Source: an uncultured Oscillospiraceae bacterium (GTDB lineage: Bacteria; Bacillota; Clostridia; Oscillospirales; Ruminococcaceae). Taken from it: a DNA stretch of 47,460 bases. The stretch spans positions 1-47,460 of the forward strand of contig CAJUAN010000018.1 of the NCBI GenBank assembly GCA_910584715.1. Reading direction: 5' to 3'. The notes under the pieces were generated by a model, which was not told the origin of the DNA, did not search any database, and saw only the letters and a list, made by a program, of their open reading frames with translations. Numbering within the stretch: position 1 is the first letter of the stretch; each line of letters starts with the position of its first letter. Below are positions 21,941-30,562 of the stretch, piece by piece. A program made the translations under genes and the position numbers.

Positions 21941-22984
21941 ATGGAACAATTTTACAGTGATCCCGCTCAGCCCGTACCGCCTCAGCCTGTACAGATCTCT
22001 GTCATACCCGATAAGGAAGAGCGCAAACAGATTCGTAAAAAATACAATATTGCCGCCGCCGTACTGCTTGTAAATATTGTCATTTTCAACGGACTGGCTT
22101 TAGGAAGCGCATTTTTCGGCGATTCGCCTGTTTGGAACAGCGAATTTTTCAGTACCGCGTTTTCCTGCTGCGTGCCGATAATCAGCGAGATAACGGCAAT
22201 AATTGTCGGCATAAAAGTTCTCGGCGTCGACTTCAAACCGCTGATAACGAGAAACGGCTTTAACGGCGGAACGGTGCTCAAGCTGATGACCCTTGCCCTC
22301 GGATTGCAGACCGCCGCTTCGATAATTGCCTCAATAATCGCTTCCGTACTTAAATCTTTCGGACTGGAGCCGCGTCCCGTGGATCTTTCCGCGACCGAAT
22401 CCCTGCCGGCAAATCTGCTGATGTACTTCTACGCCTGTCTGCTTGGACCCGTACTCGAGGAGCTTCTTTACCGCGGGGTTCTTTTGCAGTCCATGCGGAA
22501 GTACAACGAAAGATTCGCAATCTTTCTTTCCGCCGCGATATTCGGTCTTATGCACCAGAATTATCAGCAGTTCATACTTGGCTTTCTGATAGGCATACCC
22601 CTTGCGGTTGTAACAATAAAAAGCGGCTCCATAGTTCCCGCAATTTTTACTCATATAGTGGTAAACACCAGCGGAATGTTTTTCAATTGCTGGATACAGT
22701 ATTCCGACCCGGACTTCTTCCGGGCTGCTCTTGAGGGCGCTGAAGAAACTATGGCAATGCCTGATTTTTCGGCGGCGTTCATCTGCACTCTGCTATTCAG
22801 GATAGCGATCATGCTTGCGGCGCTTGTGGTAGGGATAGTGGTTCTCGTCAAGGGCGGGAATATGAGCCGTCCCACTCCTGCCGGAAAAGCCCGCACAATG
22901 CCGGTATTCGTTACTGCAGCGGCATGGTGGGTAATTTTCTTAGTGTATGCGTTCTTGAATTTTGTTCTGCCTTTTATGGCATAA
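21941..22984 (+). CDS. CPBP (CAAX-like) intramembrane metalloprotease
   Basis: 347 aa with about eight membrane helices. The three CPBP motifs are present in order: E-E-L-L-Y-R (E-E-x3-R), F-G-L-M-H (F-x3-H) and H-I-V-V-N (H-x3-N), which together bind the catalytic metal in the membrane. A proline-rich N-terminal tail (about 1-25) precedes the first helix. Start chosen at ATG 21941 because AAAGGAT lies 6 bases upstream. In bacteria such proteins are linked with bacteriocin self-immunity or maturation, but no peptide gene is visible here. The gene is a monocistron divergent from the flagellar operon. Confidence 0.9.
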   Translation: MEQFYSDPAQPVPPQPVQISVIPDKEERKQIRKKYNIAAAVLLVNIVIFNGLALGSAFFGDSPVWNSEFFSTAFSCCVPIISEITAIIVGIKVLGVDFKPLITRNGFNGGTVLKLMTLALGLQTAASIIASIIASVLKSFGLEPRPVDLSATESLPANLLMYFYACLLGPVLEELLYRGVLLQSMRKYNERFAIFLSAAIFGLMHQNYQQFILGFLIGIPLAVVTIKSGSIVPAIFTHIVVNTSGMFFNCWIQYSDPDFFRAALEGAEETMAMPDFSAAFICTLLFRIAIMLAALVVGIVVLVKGGNMSRPTPAGKARTMPVFVTAAAWWVIFLVYAFLNFVLPFMA

Positions 22985-23280
22985 TCGAAAAAATGCGGAC
23001 AAGCTGTGCGCGGCTTGCTTCACAAGACGGTTCGCTGTTGTTATTGCTTTGACCTTGTTTTGTTCATTTGGCTTTTCCCCCTGTTTTATTCTTGGGTTTG
23101 GAATAAGCGTGCCGGTTTCCTTAATAAAATAAGATGCAAATAATAAAATACTCCATACGTTAAGTCATATGGAAAGTTTGCTTTTCCGTCTTACTTATTA
23201 CTTATCTGCGTAATATATTCGCTGATTTTTTGAGGCTGTATTATTACAAATTTTGAATAATAAAACGGCTATGCTCATGT
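22985..23280. other. Gene-free gap between the CPBP gene and mgtE
   Basis: About 300 bases between two convergent genes. I see no gene, RNA or repeat of note and no clear terminator directly after the CPBP stop codon. Confidence 0.5.
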
Positions 23281-23282
23281 AA

Positions 23283-23331
23283 AAAGGTACTTCTCCTGCG
23301 CGCAGAACAAGCGCATAGGGGAAGTACCTTT
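23283..23331 (-). terminator. Terminator of mgtE
   Basis: AAAGGTACTTC (23283-23293) pairs perfectly with GAAGTACCTTT (23321-23331) around a GC-rich internal region. On the - strand T residues follow. It lies 12 bases beyond the mgtE stop. Confidence 0.85.
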
Positions 23332-23342
23332 AATACTATAAA

Positions 23343-24698
23343 TTATAGTCTGCCGCTCAGGATATTTGTGGCAATAGTAAAATAGATCAGCAGCGAGCAG
23401 GAGTCCACCACGGTTGTGATAAGCGGATTTGCCATTATGGCAGGGTCGAGCCGCAGCGCCTTTGCGCCCATGGGAAGCATAGCCCCTACAAGCTTTGCGA
23501 TAACAACGGTTCCTATAAGAGAAAGCCCTATTACCAGCGCAAGCGCGGGGTCTTTATAGGTAATAAGCACTCTCAGACCGTTTACCACAGAAAGTACGGC
23601 GGCGCATATAAGCGCGATCCTGAGCTCCTTGAAAACCACCTTGAAAAAGTCGCGGAGGCGTATTTCATCAAGCGCCATTCCGCGGATTATCAGCGTTGAG
23701 CTTTGTGAGCCGCAGTTTCCTCCCGTACCCATCACCATTGGCATAAACGAAACAAGCATTGGTATAACCGCTATCTGCGGCTCAAATCTTGCGGATATCA
23801 TGCCCGTGAGAGTTGCCGAAAGCATAAGTATCAGCAGCCATGGGATACGGCTTTTGGCGTGGGACCATACCGAGGTTTTAAAGTAGCTGTCCTCTGCGGG
23901 AACTACCGCCGCCATTTTTGCGAAGTCCTCGGTGTTTTCCTCCTGGAGGACGTCCATAGCGTCGTCGAACGTTACTATGCCAACAATACGGTTTTCGTTG
24001 TCCACAACCGGAATTGCCGCAAAGTCGTATTTGGACATTGTCCGCGCAACATATTCACGGTCGTCGTGAGTGTTTACGGAGATAACGTTGGTCTCCATAA
24101 TGTCCTCCACCGCCGTATCGCTGTCGGCGACAAGCATATCCAGAACGGTAACTATTCCCAGAAGTCTGCGGTTTTCCGTAACATAGCAGGTATAGACCGT
24201 TTCCTTTACCAAACCTATCTTCCGTATCTGCTCAAAAGCTTCGCTGACGGTCAGTTCCTTTTTAAGGTAAACAAATTCGGTAGTCATGACCGAGCCCGCG
24301 CTGTCCTTGGGGTAGTTAAGAAGCTGGTTTATCTGTTTTCTCGTGTCGCTGTCGGTGTTCCTGAGTATACGGGAAACAACGTTTGCGGGCATTTCCTCGA
24401 TGATATCAACGGTATCGTCGATATAAAGCTCGTCTAAGACATACCGCAGCTCGCGGTCGGAAAAAGCGTTTATCAGAGTCATCTGGGTGTCGCTGTCCAT
24501 GTAGGTGAAAGCCTCGGCGGCAAGCTCCTTTGGGAGTATGCGGTACATCAGGATAAGCTCCTTTTCGCCGATCTCACCGTCGCTGTTGAGTTCCTCCACA
24601 AGAAACGCTATATCCGCGGGGTTCATTTCCTGAAGCTCCGATTTTAGCTTAACGAATTGTTTGCCGCCCATAAGCTCGACAGCAAGCTCTTTTTCCAT
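23343..24698 (-). CDS. mgtE: Magnesium transporter MgtE
   Basis: 451 aa, standard length. Domains in order: an MgtE N-domain (about 5-130, with M-N-P-A-D-I-A-F-L-V-E-E-L), a pair of CBS domains (about 135-255) that sense Mg, and a five-helix membrane domain with F-M-P-M-V-M-G-T-G-G-N-C-G-S-Q-S, the pore signature. It moves Mg into the cell and closes when cytoplasmic Mg binds the N and CBS domains. AGGAGG lies before ATG 24698. No M-box riboswitch is visible upstream; instead a possible 44-codon leader ORF lies at 24747-24881. Confidence 0.96.
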   Translation of the reverse strand: MEKELAVELMGGKQFVKLKSELQEMNPADIAFLVEELNSDGEIGEKELILMYRILPKELAAEAFTYMDSDTQMTLINAFSDRELRYVLDELYIDDTVDIIEEMPANVVSRILRNTDSDTRKQINQLLNYPKDSAGSVMTTEFVYLKKELTVSEAFEQIRKIGLVKETVYTCYVTENRRLLGIVTVLDMLVADSDTAVEDIMETNVISVNTHDDREYVARTMSKYDFAAIPVVDNENRIVGIVTFDDAMDVLQEENTEDFAKMAAVVPAEDSYFKTSVWSHAKSRIPWLLILMLSATLTGMISARFEPQIAVIPMLVSFMPMVMGTGGNCGSQSSTLIIRGMALDEIRLRDFFKVVFKELRIALICAAVLSVVNGLRVLITYKDPALALVIGLSLIGTVVIAKLVGAMLPMGAKALRLDPAIMANPLITTVVDSCSLLIYFTIATNILSGRL

Positions 24699-24746
24699 AA
24701 AAAAACCTCCTAATTCAAAAATGAACAGAAGGCACAAAACTAAAAA

Positions 24747-24881
24747 CTACTCCGCCGAACTCAGTTCCAAAAAGCACCTATACGTCTTACGGCGGCAAAG
24801 CCATGAAACAAGCGCACCGTATGCGCCGATATCAAAGCAGCAACTTCGCGGTTTTATGCCCTTACCGTTACCGGCGTCCAT
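24747..24881 (-). CDS. Possible 44-aa leader peptide upstream of mgtE
   Basis: An ATG at 24881 preceded by AAAGGAG opens a 44-codon frame that ends 48 bases before the mgtE start. The peptide is rich in C, R and G with a short hydrophobic centre (Y-G-A-L-V-S-W-L-C) followed by C-R-R-K-T-Y-R-C. I do not recognise it. The ribosome site and the position in an otherwise unexplained leader support translation, but it could also be chance. It might regulate mgtE by attenuation, as leader ORFs do for other Mg transporters. Confidence 0.4.
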   Translation of the reverse strand: MDAGNGKGIKPRSCCFDIGAYGALVSWLCRRKTYRCFLELSSAE

Positions 24882-25068
24882 ACAGTTCACTCCTTTTATT
24901 ACATTAATACATTATTTATTATACACAATTTCAGATATATTGTCAATAAAAACTTTTTGGGTTCAAATGTAATCGCAACACGGCGGACATCTAACAGGCA
25001 AAGTACAAAAAGTCCGGTTAGGGATACCGATATGCGGCAAAAATAACGGACATTAATAAAAAGGTTAA
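24882..25068. other. AT-rich promoter region and edge of an IS remnant
   Basis: Contains the likely promoter region for the mgtE transcript (AT-rich, TATTATACACAATTT and a TTGTCAATA on the other strand) and unexplained sequence up to the transposase remnant. Confidence 0.3.
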
Positions 25069-25386
25069 TCCCCGCCGCAAGCGATCAAAAAGCCTGACAA
25101 AATCAATACGCAGTTTGCAGCGGATACCGTAGATCTTGCGGTCGCAAACCTCAGCAAGTCGAACGGAATAATTTTTCACACCGACAGAGATTCTCAATAT
25201 ACGCCTAAAGAGTTTAGAAAACACTTGGATAATTTGAATATGATCAAATCCTTTTCTGCTAAGGGTCACCCCTACGACAACGCCGTTATGAAGTGTTTTT
25301 TCAAATATGTCTTCGGCTTCTACAATTCCACTCGAACTCATTCAAATAATGGCGGCTTATCTCCAAATGATTTTGAGAATTTGTAA
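25069..25386 (+). pseudogene. IS3-family transposase (OrfB) remnant
   Basis: An open frame without a start shows the retroviral-integrase core of IS3 OrfB: I-I-F-H-T-D-R-D-S-Q-Y-T-P-K-E-F (usually H-S-D-R-G-S-Q-Y), then S-F-S-A-K-G-H-P-Y-D-N-A-V-M-K-C-F-F, then F-Y-N-S-T-R-T-H-S-N-N and L-S-P-N-D-F-E-N. About 30 residues between the F-F-K and F-Y-N blocks, including the region of the catalytic Glu, are deleted, and the N-terminal half and OrfA are absent. It is a dead fragment; no terminal repeats could be found. Confidence 0.8.
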
Positions 25387-25493
25387 CTTTTTTCATAATT
25401 CCTTGTCTACTTTATTGATATTGATCCAAAATCATATATGCAAATTTTTATACGCTTTTTAATCGGCGATCAGTATTACATTGACAAAATATA

Positions 25494-25522
25494 TTGAAAA
25501 GCTTCGCCAAATGTGTTATACT
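25494..25522 (+). promoter_or_regulatory. Promoter of rnhA
   Basis: TTGAAA (25494-25499), 17-base spacer, TATACT (25517-25522), 34 bases before the start codon. Confidence 0.65.
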
Positions 25523-25556
25523 TTGAATAAACTAAAAACAGAAAACGGAGAATAGC

Positions 25557-26024
25557 ATGACTGTAGAAATATTTACCGACGGCGCCTGCTCGGGAAATCC
25601 CGGGCCGGGCGGATACGGCGCGATACTAAGGGTCGGGGAGCATAAAAAAGAGCTTTCGGGAGGCTCCGCAAACACTACCAACAACCGCATGGAGCTCATG
25701 GGAGTGATAGCCGCGCTCTCCGAACTGAAATATCCCTGCGACGTTATCCTAACCACCGACAGCAAATATGTAGTGGACAGCGTTACAAAAGGCTGGGCGC
25801 GGAGCTGGAAAGCGCGGGGCTGGGTCAAGTCGGACAAAAAGCCCGCTCTCAACGCCGATCTCTGGGAAAAGCTTCTTGACCTGCTGGATATACACAATGT
25901 AAAATTTGTTTGGGTAAAGGGTCACGCTGGACACCCCGAAAACGAACGCTGCGACAGGCTTGCTGTCATGGAGCGGGACAGGTATTCAAGTTCCGCGAAC
26001 ACAAAAAAACAGTCTTATCCGTAA
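25557..26024 (+). CDS. rnhA: Ribonuclease HI
   Basis: 155 aa, normal length. F-T-D-G-A-C-S-G-N-P-G-P-G-G-Y-G opens the fold (catalytic D8), M-E-L gives E46, T-D-S-K-Y gives D68 and N-E-R-C-D-R-L-A gives D133; the basic loop W-A-R-S-W-K-A-R-G-W is also present. It degrades the RNA strand of RNA-DNA hybrids in the cytoplasm. AACGGAG precedes ATG 25557. Its last codons and stop form the left arm of the hairpin at 26012-26049. Confidence 0.96.
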   Translation: MTVEIFTDGACSGNPGPGGYGAILRVGEHKKELSGGSANTTNNRMELMGVIAALSELKYPCDVILTTDSKYVVDSVTKGWARSWKARGWVKSDKKPALNADLWEKLLDLLDIHNVKFVWVKGHAGHPENERCDRLAVMERDRYSSSANTKKQSYP

Positions 26025-26049
26025 CGTTTTGAACCGTTACGGATAAGAC
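26003..26049. terminator. Bidirectional terminator between rnhA and a convergent gene
   Basis: A perfect 15-bp inverted repeat (26012-26026 and 26035-26049, loop of 8). On the - strand it is followed by TGTTTTTTT, a strong U-run for the membrane protein gene. On the + strand the following sequence is poor in T. The left arm overlaps the rnhA stop codon. Confidence 0.85.
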
Positions 26050-26086
26050 CGCTTTAATTGCCGCATAAGCTTTACTGTACTGTAAG

Positions 26087-26974
26087 TCAATTTTCGTTTG
26101 AACTATCAGCTTCGCTTTTTACGTTTTCAATGGACTGCATAAAGCTGTCGTTCGCATAGGACGGCTTTTCCGGAGGAACGACGTCCTTGCGCATACGCAC
26201 CGCGAAAACAAGCGCGGCGGCTCCTATAGCGACGGCAACTATTGCGGCGGCTCCCGCGTTGGCGATAAGACCGGAGATTCCGAACTGCGCCGCCAAAAGA
26301 ACCAGGGCGGCTCCGATTCCCGCAAAAGCTTTTTTAGCGCATACTCCGCGCATAATAAATATTGCCGCGGCAGCCATGAGCAATGCTACCGCAATCGCGG
26401 AAACAACCGAGATCAGCAGTCCTCCGGCAGTCTGGCTCACATATGTTGCTTTCAGCTGGTTAACGGTCTCCTTATCTATAATTCCCTGAGACACCATAGG
26501 AGCATACATCTTGTCAAACGCGCCGCTGTTGATCTGACCGAATACCGAATATGCCGAGAAAAAATTCATTGCGGTCATGACAAGATAGCTTATACCGAAG
26601 CCAAGTCCGCAGGAAAGCGCGGCGTTGAATGTGCGGGTCTTCATGCAACCGCCTATGCAGATGCTCATGGCAAGAGCGAATGCAACCCCAAGGCATATTG
26701 AAATAATAACGGCGGCAGTGCTGTTTTCACCTGTCAGGCTGCTCATCATATTGGACATATCCCCGCCTGCCGAAGAAAACATCACCGCGGCGGAAATAAT
26801 TCCGGTAATAATGCTGTAAACCACCATAGCAATAATATACGCCAGCACGCCCGCCCAGAAGCTGGACGCCTTTATCTTATGTACCGCAAGCAGGACAAGT
26901 CCTCCGATAACGGGGATAAGTCCCGTCACCGCCAAGCCTATAAGAGCCGCGGTTATTACGTCTCTTGAAATCAT
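26087..26974 (-). CDS. Multi-pass membrane protein, possibly YhfC-like
   Basis: 295 aa with about seven membrane helices (for example near 8-30, 38-65, 88-112, 120-145, 187-215, 222-245 and 248-265) and a polar cytoplasmic C-terminal tail. The arrangement F-W-A-G-V-L-A-Y-I-I near 40 is reminiscent of YhfC-type putative intramembrane peptidases, but I cannot see catalytic residues that prove it. AAGGGGG precedes ATG 26974. It is a single gene converging on rnhA. It could equally be an uncharacterised transport or sensing protein. Confidence 0.75.
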   Translation of the reverse strand: MISRDVITAALIGLAVTGLIPVIGGLVLLAVHKIKASSFWAGVLAYIIAMVVYSIITGIISAAVMFSSAGGDMSNMMSSLTGENSTAAVIISICLGVAFALAMSICIGGCMKTRTFNAALSCGLGFGISYLVMTAMNFFSAYSVFGQINSGAFDKMYAPMVSQGIIDKETVNQLKATYVSQTAGGLLISVVSAIAVALLMAAAAIFIMRGVCAKKAFAGIGAALVLLAAQFGISGLIANAGAAAIVAVAIGAAALVFAVRMRKDVVPPEKPSYANDSFMQSIENVKSEADSSNEN

Positions 26975-27515
26975 AAATAAGCCCCCTTAATATTGTATTA
27001 AGACAATAATACTAACAAGTGTATAGTACCATGTTTTTCACAATTTGTCAAGGGGCACACGAAAAATTTACGGGAATCAAGGCGGGGAGTCCCCGCAGAT
27101 TGTGTCACCCCCTTCGCAGATTTGCTTAAATCATTACTTAGCAATGCCCCCTCAAGGGGGCGGGCGTTTGCTGGGATTTTATCACTGTATTTGGGGAGTG
27201 CTTTGTCTTGATTTATTATTCTTGGATTTTATAAATGGTGCGCAGGTGCGAGGGACAACCCTCCCCTCCCTTTTTGGTGTCTGCCTCCCGATCTCACGCA
27301 CTACCCTTCAATTCCAAGTATAATTAAAATCAAGACCAAACAAAAAGAAAAGTACAAGGATAAAAAATCATAACAAACAACCTTTACCGCCTAAGTGCAT
27401 TTATGACTTTATTTCCAAGCTGCGTTTGTTCATAAAATATTTACAAAATTTTATAGGGACATTTGAAAAAAATACCGCTTTTAAATTGTATTATATACAG
27501 AAAATAATATTATTT
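26975..27515. other. Long gap upstream of the sigma-factor gene
   Basis: No gene supported. It contains GC-rich pieces (GCCCCCTCAAGGGGGC is a short inverted repeat near 27146-27161) among AT-rich sequence. A 92-codon frame at 27045-27323 shows no domain. The gap probably holds promoters for the two divergent genes and may include old mobile DNA. Confidence 0.4.
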
Positions 27516-27516
27516 C

Positions 27517-27540
27517 CGCGCGGATACCCCCCTCCGCGCG
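27517..27540 (+). promoter_or_regulatory. GC hairpin at the ribosome site of the sigma gene
   Basis: CGCGCGGA (27517-27524) pairs perfectly with TCCGCGCG (27533-27540). Its loop carries six C, complementary to the GGGGG of the ribosome site at 27546-27550. Loop-to-site pairing could hide the ribosome site. The function is inferred from complementarity only. Confidence 0.5.
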
Positions 27541-27557
27541 CAAATGGGGGAAATAAG

Positions 27558-28082
27558 ATGTATTCCGAAACGGCTGCCGAATACGGAACTGACAGCTATA
27601 TTCGCTATATCCTGGATACATATTCTCAGACGCTGATACGGTTGTGCTACACCTATGTGCATAATATCTGCGACGCGGAGGATATTACCCAGGACGTGCT
27701 TGTTGCGCTCTTAAAAAGAGGCAGACCCTTTGACAGTCCCGAGCATGAAAAGGCATGGCTCCTGAGAACCGCCATGAACAAAAGCAAAAATCACCTTAGA
27801 TCGGGCTGGATAAAACGTACAGTCCCTCTGGAGGAGCGTGACAGCTCCACGGACGGCGCAGAGGCAGCCGACGCTGCCGAAAAGAATCAGGTAATGGAGG
27901 CTGTGCTTTCGCTTCCGGAAAAGTACAGAACCGTCATTCACCTGTTCTACTACAACGGCTATACAATAAACGAAATATCGGCAATAGTGGGTAAAAAGCC
28001 CGCCACCGTGGGCACGCTTCTCGCGCGGGGGCGGAATCTGCTGAAGGAAATGATGATAGGAGGTTTTGATGAAGATGAGTAA
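27558..28082 (+). CDS. ECF-type RNA polymerase sigma factor
   Basis: 174 aa. Region 2 (about 15-75) contains Y-V-H-N-I-C-D-A-E-D-I-T-Q-D-V-L-V-A-L-L; region 4 (about 112-165) contains L-P-E-K-Y-R-T-V-I-H-L-F-Y-Y-N-G-Y-T-I-N-E-I-S and a recognition helix. Start chosen at ATG 27558 because of the preceding GGGGG and the family length; an upstream extension reads through the hairpin. It overlaps the next gene, a membrane-anchored anti-sigma candidate, by 14 bases. It likely directs an envelope or stress response, with activity released when the partner senses a signal outside the cell. Confidence 0.9.
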   Translation: MYSETAAEYGTDSYIRYILDTYSQTLIRLCYTYVHNICDAEDITQDVLVALLKRGRPFDSPEHEKAWLLRTAMNKSKNHLRSGWIKRTVPLEERDSSTDGAEAADAAEKNQVMEAVLSLPEKYRTVIHLFYYNGYTINEISAIVGKKPATVGTLLARGRNLLKEMMIGGFDEDE

Positions 28083-29073
28083 ATCAATAAAGGATTACAA
28101 GGACGCTATGGATAACATCAGAATCTCCGACAGCTTCTATAAGCGGACGGAAGCCCTGCTGACTGAAATACCCGAAATAAAGCTTGACAAAAAGCCCGTC
28201 ATGTCCGCGGGAAAAATAACCGCCGCTCTTTCCGCCGCGGCTGCCTGCCTTATCCTGGCTTTCGGAGTAAAATTTGTTATCGAAAGAAACGACGATATTA
28301 CCGAAGTACAGACCGAAACTTCCGAGGTAACCGTAATGACCGAGGTCACAGAAACCGCTCCTCCGGTTATAAACGAGCTTTCGGAAGCTGAACAGGTAGA
28401 CATGATTGGAGTTGCGGCGGACAGCGGCGCGCCGGACATTTCGGACGGCGCGGGCAGCTCTGCGGCTGAAACGGCTCCGCCGGACACCAAACCCAAAGAA
28501 ACAACATCTGAACACGCGCAGACGACGTTAAAAGCTTCGCCGCCCGCTCCGGCAAACGTGAACCCCTCTGCATCGCCGGCTCCCGCCGTTACCTCCGCAC
28601 CGGCTAAAGCTCCGGAAGCTCATGCCGCCGAAGCGCGAACCGAAGCAGCCGAGACCGTTCCGCTCCTGAGGGACATAAACTACGACTACGTTACCGTCGA
28701 GATCACGCCGTATTTTGACATGGGCTCAATAAAGTCGGGAGAAAATCCCGTGAAGAAAACGGGCGAGGACTGCAAGCCGATCATTGAATTTATCGCTGGG
28801 CTTACTGAAACGTCACGCGAAATAGGCAACTATTCCTTTACGTCGATCTTTTCTCTTCAGATTGCGGACGAAAACATTGGCGTAACGTTCTACAGCATTT
28901 ATGTTACCGACCTTAACGCGGTCGTTATAACCAAGCATGATTACAACGGTCAGGTGCGCGAGACCTATGCCGCCAACAGCTCCGACTATGAGGCCTTAAA
29001 GCACATTCTGTTCCTCCAGTTCGGCTCTGAGGACGAATATGAGCTGTTCTCAAACCTTATAAGCGGAAAATAA
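28069..29073 (+). CDS. Membrane-anchored anti-sigma factor candidate
   Basis: 334 aa. A cytoplasmic N-terminus of about 45 residues is followed by one membrane helix (about 47-68) and a long extracellular part. That part has a low-complexity linker rich in A, P, S, T and E (about 85-200) and then a folded domain of about 130 residues that I do not recognise. The topology and 14-base overlap with the sigma gene mark it as the anti-sigma factor, although no zinc-binding H-x3-C-x2-C is present. ATG 28069 has AGGAGG 5 bases upstream. The outer domain may sense envelope state. Confidence 0.8.
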   Translation: MKMSKSIKDYKDAMDNIRISDSFYKRTEALLTEIPEIKLDKKPVMSAGKITAALSAAAACLILAFGVKFVIERNDDITEVQTETSEVTVMTEVTETAPPVINELSEAEQVDMIGVAADSGAPDISDGAGSSAAETAPPDTKPKETTSEHAQTTLKASPPAPANVNPSASPAPAVTSAPAKAPEAHAAEARTEAAETVPLLRDINYDYVTVEITPYFDMGSIKSGENPVKKTGEDCKPIIEFIAGLTETSREIGNYSFTSIFSLQIADENIGVTFYSIYVTDLNAVVITKHDYNGQVRETYAANSSDYEALKHILFLQFGSEDEYELFSNLISGK

Positions 29074-29092
29074 CGCTGCAAAAGCATAATAA

Positions 29093-29131
29093 ACGGAGAA
29101 CGTTCCGCAGTGGAGCGTTCTCCGTTTTGTT
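29093..29131. terminator. Terminator between convergent operons
   Basis: ACGGAGAACG (29093-29102) pairs perfectly with CGTTCTCCGT (29116-29125), followed by TTTGTTTATT on the + strand. It lies between the anti-sigma gene and the convergent ABC operon and can serve both. Confidence 0.8.
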
Positions 29132-29784
29132 TATTCAGCTGTCCGGTACCGCACTTTCTTTTTGTACACCGCCGCGGCGATAAGCGACGCAGCGATACAG
29201 CCGGCAAACACGGCGATAAGCATAGGTACGTCTCCCGCGGGCAGACAGCCGCTTCTGTAGCCTCTCAGGCACAGGACTGTTCCAGCGGCGACTCCCCCGA
29301 GCATAAACGTCAATGTCAGCGCCACATTTCCAAAAGTCGCTTTGCGTACTCCCGTTTCGCCCGCGGGCTTTACAAGCAGAGGAATCATGACAGTGCCCAG
29401 AGCCGCGCTTATAGTCAGCGCGCAAAGATAGTATGGTATCATATAGGGCTTGCCCGCGATAAGGTACCATGCGGACACCCCGACCATCATGGGAGGCACT
29501 CCCATATAGGAGCTTAAGGTAAAGATATCCGTAATGTTGCCGTTTGTCAGCGGCAGGGTTTTAAAAAACTTTATGTTTGCATTGCCCTGCAAACACATTA
29601 TGATCGTACCCATAACAGTAAGTCCGCCGAACATCATTAGTATTTCTCCGACATCGGGCAGAACCTCGCCCGGGTCTCCCAGAAGCAGCGGCGAGTACCA
29701 GCAGACAGACAGTATTCCAATAAAAAGCTTGTACCACACATGCGTCTCGCGGAAAGCAAGCCTGACTATTTTTCCTTTTTTCAT
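29131..29784 (-). CDS. ABC-2-like membrane protein, third permease of the operon
   Basis: 217 aa with about six membrane helices. The K-F-F-K-T-L-P-L-T-N-G segment near 72-82, between the second and third helices, is the P-L-T/P-V-S motif of clostridial ABC-2 permeases. It is the last gene of the GntR-ABC operon, 14 bases after the DUF3267 gene. No ATPase motif is present, so it depends on the ATPase at 31939. It could be a subunit of the same exporter or an immunity-type membrane protein. Confidence 0.75.
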   Translation of the reverse strand: MKKGKIVRLAFRETHVWYKLFIGILSVCWYSPLLLGDPGEVLPDVGEILMMFGGLTVMGTIIMCLQGNANIKFFKTLPLTNGNITDIFTLSSYMGVPPMMVGVSAWYLIAGKPYMIPYYLCALTISAALGTVMIPLLVKPAGETGVRKATFGNVALTLTFMLGGVAAGTVLCLRGYRSGCLPAGDVPMLIAVFAGCIAASLIAAAVYKKKVRYRTAE

Positions 29785-29798
29785 TTCGGCACCCCTTT

Positions 29799-30416
29799 CT
29801 ATTCCAACGCAGCCGCCGGCGTATTGGCTTCGGGCATGAACCAGTAGGAGTGCATTCCCGAAAGCTGAGTGAGACTGCCCTTAGGCATCTGCACCGCGGC
29901 GTTGAACATATTCATATAGTCCCCGCAGCCCATGATCGCTCCGAAAACTCCCGCAGCCATAAGTATGCCGCCAATATCCGCCGACGGACATATGAACAGT
30001 CCAGCCATAAACGGCAGCCACCCCAAAATCAGGGACGGCATAAGGCTCATCACAATGAACCGCGCCTTTGTCATGGGCGTAAGCGTTAAGACAAACATCA
30101 TACAGTGCTTCAGAGAGTAGTACATATAGACCTCCGCGTTTTTCCCGCAGAAAAGGGCGTGGATATATTCGTGCAGCGGCACAAGCGCAAGCGCGATGAC
30201 AAGTCCCCATAGATTATAGCGTCCATACATTTCAGAGCCGCCAAACATCGACAGCAGAATAAACATTACAATTGCTACGGGCAAGGCGAACAGCAGAGCC
30301 GTAAGATTTATTCCGACCATTGATTTCGGCTCCCTGAACGCCACCGCGTTTTCGGGAAGCTCTCCCTTGGGCAAAGCGTCGTACGAGGTAAATTTTCCTT
30401 TGAATATAAGCTTCAT
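29799..30416 (-). CDS. DUF3267 putative membrane zinc metalloprotease
   Basis: 205 aa, four or five membrane helices. L-H-E-Y-I-H-A-L-F at about 81-89 is an H-E-x2-H zinc site at the start of a helix, the hallmark of DUF3267 family proteins. It lies in the ABC exporter operon between two permease genes, with 15-base gaps. A role in processing a peptide or an exporter subunit is possible, but the substrate is unknown. The protease activity is inferred from the motif. Confidence 0.8.
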   Translation of the reverse strand: MKLIFKGKFTSYDALPKGELPENAVAFREPKSMVGINLTALLFALPVAIVMFILLSMFGGSEMYGRYNLWGLVIALALVPLHEYIHALFCGKNAEVYMYYSLKHCMMFVLTLTPMTKARFIVMSLMPSLILGWLPFMAGLFICPSADIGGILMAAGVFGAIMGCGDYMNMFNAAVQMPKGSLTQLSGMHSYWFMPEANTPAAALE

Positions 30417-30423
30417 AGTATGT

Positions 30424-30562
30424 CCCCCTTTCTATTTTGACAGCCGCCAGGATACGTTTTTCCTGTGCTTTATGTACATCTCGCCCAAAAAGGCAATAAA
30501 CAGAGTCGCCGCGCAGTAGATGAGTATACCGCTTATTCCCGAAAATATTTTCAGCGGAGCAA
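30424..30562 (-). repeat. 139-bp direct repeat, copy 1 (permease 3' ends)
   Basis: Matches 31188-31326 at 138 of 139 positions (difference GTATACC against GTATGCC). It covers the last 43 codons and a few bases beyond the stop of each tandem permease gene. Upstream of it the two genes are clearly diverged. Confidence 0.9.

Noticed and set aside
24699..24960. M-box magnesium riboswitch before mgtE
   Set aside because: I looked for the conserved M-box core on the - strand and could not find it. A covariance search would settle this.
27045..27323. 92-codon + strand frame upstream of the sigma gene
   Set aside because: No ribosome site, no domain, low-complexity and GC-rich pieces; looks like intergenic DNA.
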